DNA of 64,000 nt from Treponema sp. CETP13 (GTDB lineage: Bacteria; Spirochaetota; Spirochaetia; Treponematales; Treponemataceae). The position numbers and the translations under genes were made by a program. Positions 1-9,081 of this stretch are shown one piece after another (position 1 is the stretch's first letter; every line of letters begins with the position of its first letter). Location: the NCBI GenBank assembly GCA_001885315.1, contig MLPZ01000013.1, forward strand, positions 1 through 64,000. Direction: 5' to 3'. The notes under the pieces are model-generated. The model saw nothing but the letters and a program-made list of their open reading frames with translations, made no database searches and was not told the DNA's origin.

Positions 1-84
1 GGTTCTTCTTCTGCTATTGCAGGTTCTTCTTCTGCTATTGCAGGTTCTTCTTCTGCTATTGCCGGTTCTTCTTCTGGTACTTCA
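1..84. repeat. 21-bp tandem repeat coding for EEEPAIA heptads
   Basis: Three near-identical 21-base units (1-21, 22-42, 43-63) and a fourth diverged unit follow one another. On the minus strand they encode the heptad EEEPAIA. The array may continue past the left edge. In-frame units can change in number without breaking the frame. Confidence 0.85.
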
Positions 85-806
85 GTAATTTCTGGTTCTT
101 CACTAACAATAACCCTATTATCGTTTTGTGTGGTTTCTTCTAAAATTTCATCTTTCTTAGAATTATCGTCAAAAGGTGAATAAAAACTTTCATTTTCGAT
201 ATTTGTTTCTTTTTCTGCGTTTTCTTCTACTCCTTCTTCTGATGGAGTTTCCATAGATAATTCTTCAGAATTTTGGACTTCTACAGAGGCTTCTTTATCG
301 TCTGTTGTAACTAGTTTTGTTGTAGAAGATTCTATTTCTTGTTCAGCATTACTTATTTTATTATTTACAGAATCTTCGTCATACGGAACAGAATCTTCAA
401 CATGCATCATAGGTTCGATATCTGGGTCTGTAACTTTTTTTTCACTTGTCATAGAAAAGAGTTCTGGTTCAGAATCTTTAATATTACTTTTTGTTATTCG
501 TACTATTGAGCTACTACCTTTTTCTATAAAAAGGTTCTTGGCAGCTTCTGGAGAAAGTATTATCGCAATACCCTCTGAAGAATCATAACTTCCAAAAATC
601 ATTACTTCAATACTCGTATTAGTTGTTGGGTTTGTAACAATTACAGTATCTCCAGGTAAGTAGGTTGCAGATTTTGCAAACAACCCAATTGGTAACTCAC
701 CTTCATTAGCAACGATAGCGCGACCATCTATGGATGGTTTACTTGCAGATAGCAGTATAACCACTATTAAAAAGATCACAGTAATTTTTTCAGTAATATG
801 TTTCAT
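1..806 (-). CDS. RlpA-like (double-psi beta-barrel) exported protein, C-terminus beyond window
   Basis: The frame is open from an ATG at 804-806 to the left edge (268 codons), so the C-terminus is missing. Residues about 7-21 form a hydrophobic signal/anchor. A stretch at about residues 30-95 (pattern VANEGELPIGLFAKSATYLPGD followed by a TVIVTNP-type strand) resembles the double-psi barrel of RlpA-type proteins, and the rest is very acidic, with Glu/Pro/Ala repeats at the edge. The Shine-Dalgarno GGGAGGG lies in the last codons of the upstream gene, so the two are translationally linked. In other bacteria RlpA-type proteins act on septal peptidoglycan and often end in a SPOR domain; that part cannot be seen here. 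The domain call is by eye and the function is inferred. Confidence 0.6.
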   Translation of the reverse strand, partial: MKHITEKITVIFLIVVILLSASKPSIDGRAIVANEGELPIGLFAKSATYLPGDTVIVTNPTTNTSIEVMIFGSYDSSEGIAIILSPEAAKNLFIEKGSSSIVRITKSNIKDSEPELFSMTSEKKVTDPDIEPMMHVEDSVPYDEDSVNNKISNAEQEIESSTTKLVTTDDKEASVEVQNSEELSMETPSEEGVEENAEKETNIENESFYSPFDDNSKKDEILEETTQNDNRVIVSEEPEITEVPEEEPAIAEEEPAIAEEEPAIAEEE

Positions 807-1322
807 TTAACCCTCCCGATTTATATCATTCATTATTACATTGTTTATTTCTAATGCTACTTGTTTTCCAAGATTTTGGCATGTTTCTTTGTTTTCGTTT
901 ATATCTTTTAGTTTATTCGTGATTTTTTTTGTTTTTTTAGCAACGATATTTTTATCAGAAACTCGCACAAGAGTCCAATTTATATTAATGAGATTATTAT
1001 AAGAAAAAGCTTCTTGATCGTCATCAAAAGTATATTCAATATAAATCAAATATTGTACCGATGTTTCAAATTTATATGTGTTTAGTATTTTATCATATAT
1101 ATCTTTAGAATTTTTTTCTATAATAGGCTTTTCTGAGGTTACAATATGCCCAGAATTAAAAAGAACATCCATAACCCCAGTTTCTACATTATTTATAACA
1201 TTAATAATTGTATTTGTATTTTCTGTTTTTTGACATGATAATAACGATATTGTTTTTGCAAAAATTGCTGAGGAACAAAATCCCAATAGTACTAGAATAA
1301 ATAGTTTTTTTACTATTTTCAT
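807..1322 (-). CDS. Exported protein of unknown function
   Basis: 171 residues. A lysine-rich start followed by a hydrophobic segment and an Ala-Lys boundary (FCSSAIFAK) forms a clear signal peptide, so the mature protein is probably periplasmic. The mature part reads like a small alpha/beta domain (ISLLSC, then strands around IEYTFDD and INWTLVRVSD), loosely like the nucleotide-free Rossmann-like folds of CsgG/LpoB-type envelope proteins. I do not recognise a family. It is preceded by GAGGAG and its stop codon directly abuts the start of the next gene (RlpA-like), so the pair is an operon and probably acts on the envelope. Confidence 0.75.
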   Translation of the reverse strand: MKIVKKLFILVLLGFCSSAIFAKTISLLSCQKTENTNTIINVINNVETGVMDVLFNSGHIVTSEKPIIEKNSKDIYDKILNTYKFETSVQYLIYIEYTFDDDQEAFSYNNLININWTLVRVSDKNIVAKKTKKITNKLKDINENKETCQNLGKQVALEINNVIMNDINREG

Positions 1323-1421
1323 ACTTTCTCCTCTGTAAAATAAAAGGATGCTTTAATTTTTATAAGCCTGCCTTTTTTCTATATCGGAATTATACTATAT
1401 GTATATTAGTAAAATAGTAGA

Positions 1422-1450
1422 TTGTATGAAGCTTATTCTTATGTTATAGT
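1422..1450 (+). promoter_or_regulatory. Promoter for the xanthine-dehydrogenase-like operon
   Basis: TTGTAT (1422-1427) and TATAGT (1445-1450) are separated by 17 bases. The predicted transcript would have a leader of about 50 bases before the ATG at 1510. The gap 1323-1509 separates two divergent units, and a weaker minus-strand TATAAT lies at 1389-1394. Confidence 0.55.
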
Positions 1451-1509
1451 ATTTTTATATAAATTGGTAACTTACTACAGAGAACACATTGCAAATAAAG
1501 AGAATATAA

Positions 1510-3576
1510 ATGAGTGCAGTTAAAAATGTTATAGGAAAAACACAGGTTGAATATTCATCCTCTTACTATAGTGATATGTATCGCAAAGACATGATATATG
1601 CGATTATCATTCGTAGCCCTATTTCTAATGGAACATTACGACATTTACAACTCCCAAATCTGCCGGAAGATTATACTCTTATTACTGCTGATAATGTTCC
1701 TTGTGAAAATGAAATTGATATGTTTGGTACCAAAATTCCACTACTAGCACATAATAATATTTCTTGGAAAGGAGAACCGGTTGGCATACTGTGTGGCCCA
1801 GATATTGATATATTACATAAACTTCTTTTATCTGTAGATTTTAGATTTTCGAGAGCTAGAATTGTTGAAAATGAAAATTCTAATAAAGACAACAATTCAA
1901 AAATATTAGCAAAAAGAGTTGTTGTCGCTGGTGATCCTGAAAATATATACTTAGAGGGAGATATAAAAATTGAAAATATATATGAATCAAAATTTCATTC
2001 ATATTCATATACCGAGCCTGATGGTGCTTTTTGTTTTTTTAAAGGTCGCACATTAAATGTATGTACTCCGAGTCGTTGGATTGGTAACTTGCAACACAAT
2101 CTTACAAATGTGCTCGGTATTGCATCTGAAAATCTTTTAATAAAAAAAACTATACCCCCTAATGAAGAGGCATCTAATATATATGCAAATACTCTTATTG
2201 CTACTCAATGTGCTTTAGCTACATTAATTACAAAAAAACCTGTAATGCTTTCTTTAGGAGCAAAAGAACAAGAACAATATTATTTGCGACAAGTTCCCAT
2301 TTCAATTAGACATCGATTATCTGCTACTAAAGATGGTATCATTACTTCTGCTATTATTCGTATATTTTTAGAAGCTGGGGCTTATAATCCTGGAGTTCAA
2401 AATTCAGTTGACAGAATAGCTTCCTGTGCTACAGGGTGTTATAGATTTCCAAATGTAAAAATAGAGGTTTTAGCTTTAAATTCACAACAATCTCCTGCTT
2501 CTATAATACCTGAGAATTTAGAATCTCATGTTTTTTTTGCTATGGAATGTCAACTACAAGAATTATCACGTCGGATCAAAAAAAATCCTATAGATGTAAG
2601 AACTCAAAATTTTAAAACTGACGAGATCATATCAGATTTTCCTTTTAAGTATGAACTCGATTGTAGTAAAACCTTATCAGTTGTAGATAAAATGAGTGAT
2701 TTCAGACGACGTTATGTTTCATATAATTATAATCATTTAAGGATGAGCAGTTTTTCAAATCTGGTTCCTCTTCGAGGTATTGGATTAGCCTGTGCTTATC
2801 AAGGGACATGTTTTGCTGGGACAAAGAATTCAAAAGCTACTTACACATTAAAAATGAGCATGGATATAAATTCAAAGGTTACAATTCATGCTCATAGGCC
2901 TTCAGAAACAGTTATTCAAATTTGGAAAAATATAGTTGTAGATAAATTAGATGTCAAAGTTCAAGATATAGAGATTGGCTTAGAAATTGAAGAAACGTTA
3001 AAACAAGAATATCCTGAAAGTATGAATAGTGATATTTCTATAATGACACAGCTAGTAAAAAGATGTTGTACTGCAATACAAAAGCAACGATTTAGAGAAC
3101 CTCTTCCTATTACTGTAAAAAGGACAATAAATATTGCCCGTGCTAGTCGGTGGAATAGTAAAGACTTTTCTGGTTTCCCCTTCTATTCAATGTCTGGAAT
3201 TTCTATTGTTGTTCTTGTTGAATTAGACCGTTTTACCTGCGAAATACAAATAAAAAAGATATGGATTGCTATTGATGCAGGTCTTATTTTTGAAGAATTA
3301 AAGGCAACGGAATTTATTCGTGCAGAAGTACAGAAATTATTAAAGAATAATTGTTATATAGATAATTATTGTCCTATAGAGGTTCAGTTTATACCTAGTA
3401 CATCTGATCCGAAACAAATTGGTATGCTTATACGAAACGCACTCCCCCAAGCAATTGTAAATGGTATTTCTCAAATTTTAAAAAAACAAATACTATCATA
3501 TCCTGCAACACCTAAGTTGATTTACAAAGTGTTAAAAATGAAAACTGAAAGTGAAAAGGTCGAAAGCGAAAAATGA
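1510..3576 (+). CDS. Molybdenum-hydroxylase (xanthine dehydrogenase) large-subunit homolog with degenerate cofactor motifs
   Basis: 688 residues, shorter than the usual 750-790. Family landmarks are recognisable: RSPISNG (about 35), the GDxxxxY segment (about 150-158), EAGAY (288-292), and the C-terminal YPATPKLIY (about 664). However, the molybdopterin signature GGGFGGK is replaced by IPPNEEAS (about 215-222), the conserved Arg-containing GAxRGFG segment by a SPASIIPENLES stretch (about 328-339), and the C-terminal GxGE with the catalytic Glu by QIGML (about 636-640). The reading frame is intact and overlaps the next gene by ATGA, so it is the first gene of a three-gene operon. The homology is clear from the layout of all three genes, but hydroxylase activity is doubtful. 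It could be a structural relic or have a new function. Confidence 0.7.
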   Translation: MSAVKNVIGKTQVEYSSSYYSDMYRKDMIYAIIIRSPISNGTLRHLQLPNLPEDYTLITADNVPCENEIDMFGTKIPLLAHNNISWKGEPVGILCGPDIDILHKLLLSVDFRFSRARIVENENSNKDNNSKILAKRVVVAGDPENIYLEGDIKIENIYESKFHSYSYTEPDGAFCFFKGRTLNVCTPSRWIGNLQHNLTNVLGIASENLLIKKTIPPNEEASNIYANTLIATQCALATLITKKPVMLSLGAKEQEQYYLRQVPISIRHRLSATKDGIITSAIIRIFLEAGAYNPGVQNSVDRIASCATGCYRFPNVKIEVLALNSQQSPASIIPENLESHVFFAMECQLQELSRRIKKNPIDVRTQNFKTDEIISDFPFKYELDCSKTLSVVDKMSDFRRRYVSYNYNHLRMSSFSNLVPLRGIGLACAYQGTCFAGTKNSKATYTLKMSMDINSKVTIHAHRPSETVIQIWKNIVVDKLDVKVQDIEIGLEIEETLKQEYPESMNSDISIMTQLVKRCCTAIQKQRFREPLPITVKRTINIARASRWNSKDFSGFPFYSMSGISIVVLVELDRFTCEIQIKKIWIAIDAGLIFEELKATEFIRAEVQKLLKNNCYIDNYCPIEVQFIPSTSDPKQIGMLIRNALPQAIVNGISQILKKQILSYPATPKLIYKVLKMKTESEKVESEK

Positions 3577-4061
3577 AAATACCTCTTTTAATAAATACAG
3601 AAGAAATTTTTGTAGATTGTGCACCAGAAGAATTACTTGTCAATGTATTAAGAAAACAACGCCTTTTTTCAGTGAAAGATACTGATTCTACGGGGTTAAG
3701 TGGATCTTCAACTATTTTATTAGATAATAAACCTGTTCCTTCTTGTTTAATTCCTGTAGCTGCTGCTCGTGATAGTGAAATAATCACACTTGAATATTTT
3801 TCTACTTTTCCTGAATTTAAAATTATTCAAGAACAACTAGCTCTTTCTGGTGTTAAATTTTGTGGATTATGTAATCCAGGCAAAATCTTTACTGCGTATG
3901 ATATTATTTTAAGTTCATATAGACCAGAAATGGGTGATGTTGCATCACGCTTAACAGATTTTACATGTTGTTGTGTTGATGTAGATGCTTTTGCAAAAGT
4001 TATTATAAAATCTGCATATGTTTATCGAGAATCCATAGGAAAAAAAGATGCAAAAAAATAA
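3573..4061 (+). CDS. [2Fe-2S] subunit homolog of molybdenum hydroxylases, N-terminal cluster ligands lost
   Basis: 162 residues, the normal size for a CoxS/XdhC-type small subunit. The N-terminal plant-ferredoxin loop, normally C-x4-C-x2-C, reads VKDTDSTGLSGSST (34-47), so the three cysteines align to Asp38, Ser43 and Ser46. Only the fourth ligand remains (PSCL, Cys58). The C-terminal helical-domain cluster motif is kept: CGLC (97-100) and CCC (132-134). By family knowledge the C-terminal cluster is next to the molybdopterin and the N-terminal one next to FAD, so one relay of the electron path should be missing. It overlaps the large-subunit gene by 4 bases and the FAD-subunit gene by 14 bases. 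Confidence 0.75.
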   Translation: MKIPLLINTEEIFVDCAPEELLVNVLRKQRLFSVKDTDSTGLSGSSTILLDNKPVPSCLIPVAAARDSEIITLEYFSTFPEFKIIQEQLALSGVKFCGLCNPGKIFTAYDIILSSYRPEMGDVASRLTDFTCCCVDVDAFAKVIIKSAYVYRESIGKKDAKK

Positions 4062-4893
4062 TAAAGCCCTTTATTATGCTAAAAACATAACAGATATTTT
4101 TTATAATTTAAAAACCGTTCCACATCTTCAAATTTTTGCAGGATGTACACAATGTGGCCGAACTGCTGATGGAAAAAAATGTAATCTACCCGATTCTTCA
4201 TTAATAGTAAGAGCTATACCTGAACTAAAAAAAATAACGAAAACTGAATACCTCTTAATCTTAGGAGGTGCCGTAACTTTAAATAGTATTTTGGCCTTGG
4301 GGAAAAAACATGTTCCGGAGACTCTTTATTCTGCCATAGAACAAACGGCAACTTCTTCAATTAGGAATATTGCAACAATTGGTGGTAATATTTGTAGCCG
4401 TAATTGTAGAACCAGTTTATATTCTGTTTTAATTGCTCTTGATGCAGAACTTGAATTTAAATCTGCTAGAGAGACTAAAACTATTCTTTTCCCCTTATTT
4501 AAAGGTGTTCCAGATGGGTTTATTCTTACAGAAATACGAATCCCTTTAGGTGACTGGAATGTTGGAATCTATAAACGGTTAGGGGCAAAAGCATTACTAA
4601 ATGAAGAATCTGCTTCGTTTTGTTTTTTAGCAGATACAACTCGAAATATTTTAACTGATTTTCATGTTGTTTATAGTGGAAAAACCTTTTTACGGAGCCG
4701 TGAGCTTGAAAATTCTCTTATTGGATCACATCTACCGCTAACACAGCATTCTATTGATTCAATTATTCTTGATTATATACATTTATTCGAAGAGTTGTTT
4801 CCTGTAAATGATAAACAATCAAATCAAATAGTAGCTTTTAGAAAATGGCAATTTACCAATTTATTACATTACTCTTTTGACAATCTTATTTAA
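4048..4893 (+). CDS. FAD-binding subunit homolog of molybdenum hydroxylases
   Basis: 281 residues, the usual size for CoxM/XdhB-type subunits. The second flavin motif TIGGN is intact (110-114), followed by the expected LYSVLIALDAELEF strand. The first motif, usually AGGT, is AGCT (31-34) and opens into a cysteine group C33-x2-C36-x8-C45; two more cysteines follow TIGGN (C116, C120). Some relatives (4-hydroxybenzoyl-CoA reductase beta subunit) carry an extra [4Fe-4S] cluster; whether this one does is inference. The start is the ATG after a purine-rich GGAAAAAAAG. The 3' end overlaps the convergent queA by 8 bases. Confidence 0.7.
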   Translation: MQKNNKALYYAKNITDIFYNLKTVPHLQIFAGCTQCGRTADGKKCNLPDSSLIVRAIPELKKITKTEYLLILGGAVTLNSILALGKKHVPETLYSAIEQTATSSIRNIATIGGNICSRNCRTSLYSVLIALDAELEFKSARETKTILFPLFKGVPDGFILTEIRIPLGDWNVGIYKRLGAKALLNEESASFCFLADTTRNILTDFHVVYSGKTFLRSRELENSLIGSHLPLTQHSIDSIILDYIHLFEELFPVNDKQSNQIVAFRKWQFTNLLHYSFDNLI

Positions 4894-6070
4894 TAAACAT
4901 TGCATCCCCATAACTGAAAAATCTATATTGCATTTTTATAGCTTCGTTATATGCGTTCATGATATTGTCTTTTCCTGCAAAAGCACTGACAAGCATAAGT
5001 AATGTACTCTCAGGAGTATGAAAATTAGTAAACATTTGGTCAATTACATGAAATTCTTTGCCAGGATAAATAAAAATACTTGTGGAATGAGTGCCAGATT
5101 CAAGGTATCCAGAATTTAGTTGTTCTCCTTTAGTGGTTAAACTTGTTGTATTTTCAGCTGTTTTTGGTTTCCATGCACTTTCAAGCGTTCTAACTGAAGT
5201 TGTCCCAACCGCGAGAACTTTTCTTCCTTCTTGTTTTGCTTTATAAATTTTTTGAACGGTTTCTTCTGTTATTGTGTATACTTCTTCATGCATTGCATGA
5301 TCTTCTATGTTTTCTGCACGCACTGGTAGAAAAGTTCCTAATCCAACATGAAGAGTCACAAAGTCGATTTGAATATTTTTTGCCTTCAATCGTTGCATCA
5401 TTTCTGGTGTAAAATGTAATCCAGCTGTAGGACAGGCTGCTGAACCAGTCTGATTTGCATATACATTTTGATATCTTTCAGAATCTTCTTCTGTGTCTTC
5501 TCGTTTTATATATGGTGGAAGAGGAATATGTCCATTTTTTTCAAACCATTCTTCATTAAGAATCTCATTAAATACTACAGCTTTGAACTCAGTCCCTTCA
5601 AATTCTGCATGGTCCACAATCGTTCCAATTGTACCTGTTGAAAATTTATATCGGTTACCAGTATGTTGTTTTTTTGCATTTTTAACCATGCATTTCCAAA
5701 TAATAGGTGTATCTTGTTGTGTAAATCCTTTGTGATTTTCTATTTTAGAGTCACCTTGTCCCTGGGAAATATGACTTAGAATCATAAATTCTACTGGTTT
5801 TTTAGCAACCTGTTGCCCCTTCATGTACCCTTTTTCACCAGGGGCTGGGGCTATCTTTTGTGCATAACAACGGCTTCGTCTAACTCTAGAATTATTAAAT
5901 ATCATTAATGTTCCAGGTTCAATAAAATCAGGCAAATTTTGCATTGTTACATTCTGTGTTTTTCCACTAAAACGATCGAGAATCATAAGTTTGTCATCCC
6001 CTCGTTTTGCTGATGGATGTTGGGCTATTAATTCATCGGGTAAATCAAAATAAAAGTCTTTGGTTTTCAT
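4886..6070 (-). CDS. queA: S-adenosylmethionine:tRNA ribosyltransferase-isomerase
   Basis: Transfers and isomerises the ribosyl moiety of SAM onto preQ1-modified tRNA to make epoxyqueuosine at the wobble position. The family blocks are all present: [15 protein letters not shown] at the start, [66 protein letters not shown] and [12 protein letters not shown] at the end. I place the start at the ATG of MKTKDF (6070) because it aligns with known QueA N-termini and has GGA upstream; an in-frame ATG four codons earlier (6082) is possible. About 394 residues versus roughly 350 usual; the extra length is in loops after residue 60 and before IFIYPG. It overlaps the end of ruvB, consistent with one operon. 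Confidence 0.95.
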   Translation of the reverse strand: MKTKDFYFDLPDELIAQHPSAKRGDDKLMILDRFSGKTQNVTMQNLPDFIEPGTLMIFNNSRVRRSRCYAQKIAPAPGEKGYMKGQQVAKKPVEFMILSHISQGQGDSKIENHKGFTQQDTPIIWKCMVKNAKKQHTGNRYKFSTGTIGTIVDHAEFEGTEFKAVVFNEILNEEWFEKNGHIPLPPYIKREDTEEDSERYQNVYANQTGSAACPTAGLHFTPEMMQRLKAKNIQIDFVTLHVGLGTFLPVRAENIEDHAMHEEVYTITEETVQKIYKAKQEGRKVLAVGTTSVRTLESAWKPKTAENTTSLTTKGEQLNSGYLESGTHSTSIFIYPGKEFHVIDQMFTNFHTPESTLLMLVSAFAGKDNIMNAYNEAIKMQYRFFSYGDAMFIK

Positions 6071-7145
6071 TAGTTTGTCCATTTTTTAATGTATTTGTTT
6101 GTTGAAAATTTATTCCTAAATGCTGATATGCTTTTTCTGTTGCAATTCTTCCTCGCGATGTACGTTGTATAAAACCACATTGAATTAAATACGGTTCATA
6201 GTAGTCTTCAAGTGTATCTACACTCTCACCAATTGAAATTGCTAATGTTTCTGCTCCAACAGGTCCACCAGAAAAATTTTGTATTATAGACAGCAATATT
6301 TCTCGGTCATAATGTTCTAATCCAAGTTGATCTATTTCAAGTTTTTTTAAACCTGCTGTAACTACTTTTATTGTTATGTTTCCATCACCTAATACTTGTG
6401 CAAAATCTCTCATTCGCCGTAATATTCGATTTGCAACACGAGGTGTACCTCTAGAACAATCTGCCATTAATAAAGCAGCATCGTCATCTATGGAAATATC
6501 TAAAATACTAGCAGATCTCTTTATAATATCTGAAAGTTCTTTTTTATTGTAAAAATTAAATCTCTGGACTATACCAAAACGGCTAATAAGAGGACTAGAT
6601 ACCATTCCAGCTTTTGTAGTTGCGCCTACAAGTGTAAAATGAGGTAAAGGTATTCGAACTGTTCTAGCTGCAGCCCCTTGTCCAATAATCCAATCTAGTT
6701 CATAATCTTCCATTGCTATGTATAGCATTTCCTCTATAGCTGGTTTTAAACGATGTATTTCATCAATAAAAAAGACAGTTCTTTCGGTTATTGTACTTAA
6801 TATACCTGCTAAATCCTTTGGCTTATCAAGGGCTGGAGCAGAAGTAACTTTAAAATCGACTCCTAATTCACGAGCCGTTATTTGAGCTAGAGTTGTTTTA
6901 CCTAGCCCTGGAGGCCCAATTAAAAAAAGATGATCTAAACTCTCATTTCTAGATCGTGCTGCTTCGATGAAAACGGAAAGATTTTCTTTTATTTGTTGTT
7001 GTCCTTGAAAATCATTAAGTAATTGAGGTCTTAAACCTCCATCTATATTATCCTCAGACATTGAAATATTAGCACGAACAATCCCGTCATCTCCAAAAGA
7101 GGGGGTATTAGTAGAAATATTTTTGTTCATATCAAATCCAGCCAT
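6045..7145 (-). CDS. ruvB: Holliday junction branch-migration helicase RuvB
   Basis: AAA+ motor that, with RuvA, drives Holliday junction branch migration. Walker [10 protein letters not shown] (77-85), Walker B VFFIDEIH (124-131), sensor/arginine segments around SRFGIVQRF, and the C-terminal winged helix ([15 protein letters not shown]) are all in place. 366 residues, with about 25 extra N-terminal residues compared with most homologs. GGAG precedes the ATG. It lies 17 bases after ruvA and overlaps queA, an arrangement of ruvA-ruvB-queA known in many bacteria. Confidence 0.97.
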   Translation of the reverse strand: MAGFDMNKNISTNTPSFGDDGIVRANISMSEDNIDGGLRPQLLNDFQGQQQIKENLSVFIEAARSRNESLDHLFLIGPPGLGKTTLAQITARELGVDFKVTSAPALDKPKDLAGILSTITERTVFFIDEIHRLKPAIEEMLYIAMEDYELDWIIGQGAAARTVRIPLPHFTLVGATTKAGMVSSPLISRFGIVQRFNFYNKKELSDIIKRSASILDISIDDDAALLMADCSRGTPRVANRILRRMRDFAQVLGDGNITIKVVTAGLKKLEIDQLGLEHYDREILLSIIQNFSGGPVGAETLAISIGESVDTLEDYYEPYLIQCGFIQRTSRGRIATEKAYQHLGINFQQTNTLKNGQTNENQRLLF

Positions 7146-7162
7146 TTACTAAATCTCCATAA

Positions 7163-7789
7163 TTAAGCGAGTTCAATTATTGCACGCTTAAAGACAATGT
7201 CTTCTTTTTTTGAGCGATTTTCTTTAGCAAATGACTCATCTTTTTCTAATTCATTTGTGATATTTACAATTGCTGTTTCGCAAAGAGATTTATCATATCC
7301 CATTGAAACAAGAGCTGTAATAACTTCATTCCATGGGCCATTATTTTTTGCCGAAAGTATATTTGTTACGGTTGATTCTGAATTATCAACTGATAGTTTA
7401 CCTCGTAATGCAAGTATCATTTTTTGGGCTGTTTTTTTACCAATCCCTGGTAATTTTTCAAGTTTAGAGATATCTTCTGAATCAAGAATTGATATAAGTT
7501 CAGTTGTTGATACTGAACTCATAATTTTTAATACAGCTTTTGGACCAATTCCATTTACCTTCATTAAATCCAAAAAAAGTAGACGATCTTTATCTGTTGC
7601 AAAGCCAAAAAGTCGCATAGAATCTTCTTTATGATATAACCAAGTATATATTTTGGTTTTTTCACCAACGACAGGAAGCATATCTATAGAAGAATCGGGT
7701 ATATGAATGCTCCATTCTATATTATTATTTTCTAAATATATGAGTTGTGGTAATTTAGCTGTAATAATTCCAGAAATGCTATTAAACAT
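7163..7789 (-). CDS. ruvA: Holliday junction DNA helicase subunit RuvA
   Basis: Tetrameric junction-binding protein that loads RuvB. Residues 1-60 are the OB-fold (ISGIITAKLPQLIYLE), followed by helix-hairpin-helix motifs KVNGIGPKAVLKIM and LPGIGKKTAQKMI, and a C-terminal RuvB-interacting domain (EVITALVSMGYDKSLCE). 208 residues is normal. No Shine-Dalgarno precedes the ATG. A TATACT (7799-7804) lies 9 bases upstream with a weak TTGCCA 15 bases further up, so ruvAB may have its own promoter giving a very short leader. This is separate from ruvC and the methyltransferase gene upstream. Confidence 0.96.
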   Translation of the reverse strand: MFNSISGIITAKLPQLIYLENNNIEWSIHIPDSSIDMLPVVGEKTKIYTWLYHKEDSMRLFGFATDKDRLLFLDLMKVNGIGPKAVLKIMSSVSTTELISILDSEDISKLEKLPGIGKKTAQKMILALRGKLSVDNSESTVTNILSAKNNGPWNEVITALVSMGYDKSLCETAIVNITNELEKDESFAKENRSKKEDIVFKRAIIELA

Positions 7790-7875
7790 ATATGTAATAG
7801 TATACTAAAAGACAATTTATGGCAAATACTACGCTGTATAACATGTCATTCCATAGATAGAGTAATTTTATATGT

Positions 7876-9045
7876 TTAGCGTGTTTTTTCGAGCAAATAA
7901 ATGTATTCTGTTAAGTGTTTGTTTCTATTTGCAAGATTTCTGCTCCCTCTAAAAGCATTGTATGCAACTTTAATAATATCAACCTTTCCATGTTGTTCTA
8001 ATAATTCTGTCATTTTTTCTAAAGAAATAAATCCTTCTGAATTAAATGAAACTATTATAAATCTAGCTTTTATTAACGAAACTAGTTCAGAAAAAGCTTC
8101 TAAAGATTTTTTCTTAGTATTAAAAACAGAACGATTCCAATCTTGTGGAATTCCAGAAACAGGACTTATGTGTTTTGGTTTTCTGTTATTCGCAATTATA
8201 TTTAACATAAAATAATTTGAACCATAAGGATGTTGATTGTATGGTGGATCAAGGTAAGCAATATCAACAAGTGGAATGTCTTTTATTATTTTATTTATAT
8301 CATCTTGCAAAATGTGTACTAAACAATCATAATTACTAAAAATTGGGAACGGACAATTTATCGCCCCTGTAATTCTTGATAAAGCATCCCCTTTTTTACC
8401 ACCAAATTTACCTATTCCTGTTTCTTTATCTTTATAAAACCCCTTAAAAACCCCAGCAGTATTAGCATGAATTGAAGCTTCAGAGAGTAAAGGTGCTATA
8501 AAATACGGTTGAATTTCGATTGGCATTTCAGATATTATTTGACGTGCAGTATCAATATAGTTTGCATTTCTTTTAGTATAAAAGACCCTCTCTCCCTTTT
8601 TAATGTTTGTATCATCTTTTGGAGCATATAGATTACTAATAACTCCAGAAAACCAAGTATTTTGCCTTTCAATAGCATTTAGCTTTTTTTTTAATGAGCA
8701 ATAATAATTGTTTAGTTCTATTTCATCACGTTCAAAATGATTAGATAAATAACATTTATTAATTATAGTTGCATAATCTTCTATATCATTACTATAAATT
8801 TCACTTGCATAAGACTTTAGATATCTAGAAACAATTCCTGATCCTGAAAAGGCATCTAAAAAACTCAATTTTTTACCAGGAAGTTTTTCTTGCGCTAATC
8901 TTATTGCTTTTCCAATATATTCTAAAAGTCTTCTTTTATTACCAATATAAGTAATTAGCTGAGATTCTAAATATTTTTCATTTTCTTTACAACTACAACT
9001 GTCTTTATTACAATAAGTTAGGTTGTCTGTTTTAGTATTTATCAT
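7876..9045 (-). CDS. D12-class DNA adenine methyltransferase
   Basis: 389 residues from the ATG at 9045; an in-frame TTG at 9069 would add eight residues, and neither start has a good ribosome site. Motifs occur in the alpha-class order: TYIGNKRRLLEYIG (motif X region), FLDAFSGSGIVSRYL (SAM-binding motif I, FxGxG), then AYLDPPYNQHPYGSNY (catalytic DPPY, motif IV), and late IIVSFNSEGF. It should methylate the N6 of adenine in a short DNA target. An N-terminal CxCKE tail is unusual. No restriction endonuclease is next to it, so it appears to be an orphan methylase. It sits between ruvC and ruvA, 36 bases after ruvC. Target specificity cannot be read from sequence. Confidence 0.85.
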   Translation of the reverse strand: MINTKTDNLTYCNKDSCSCKENEKYLESQLITYIGNKRRLLEYIGKAIRLAQEKLPGKKLSFLDAFSGSGIVSRYLKSYASEIYSNDIEDYATIINKCYLSNHFERDEIELNNYYCSLKKKLNAIERQNTWFSGVISNLYAPKDDTNIKKGERVFYTKRNANYIDTARQIISEMPIEIQPYFIAPLLSEASIHANTAGVFKGFYKDKETGIGKFGGKKGDALSRITGAINCPFPIFSNYDCLVHILQDDINKIIKDIPLVDIAYLDPPYNQHPYGSNYFMLNIIANNRKPKHISPVSGIPQDWNRSVFNTKKKSLEAFSELVSLIKARFIIVSFNSEGFISLEKMTELLEQHGKVDIIKVAYNAFRGSRNLANRNKHLTEYIYLLEKTR

Positions 9046-9081
9046 GGTTTCGCTATCTAAAAAAAACAATGCTTTATTAAA

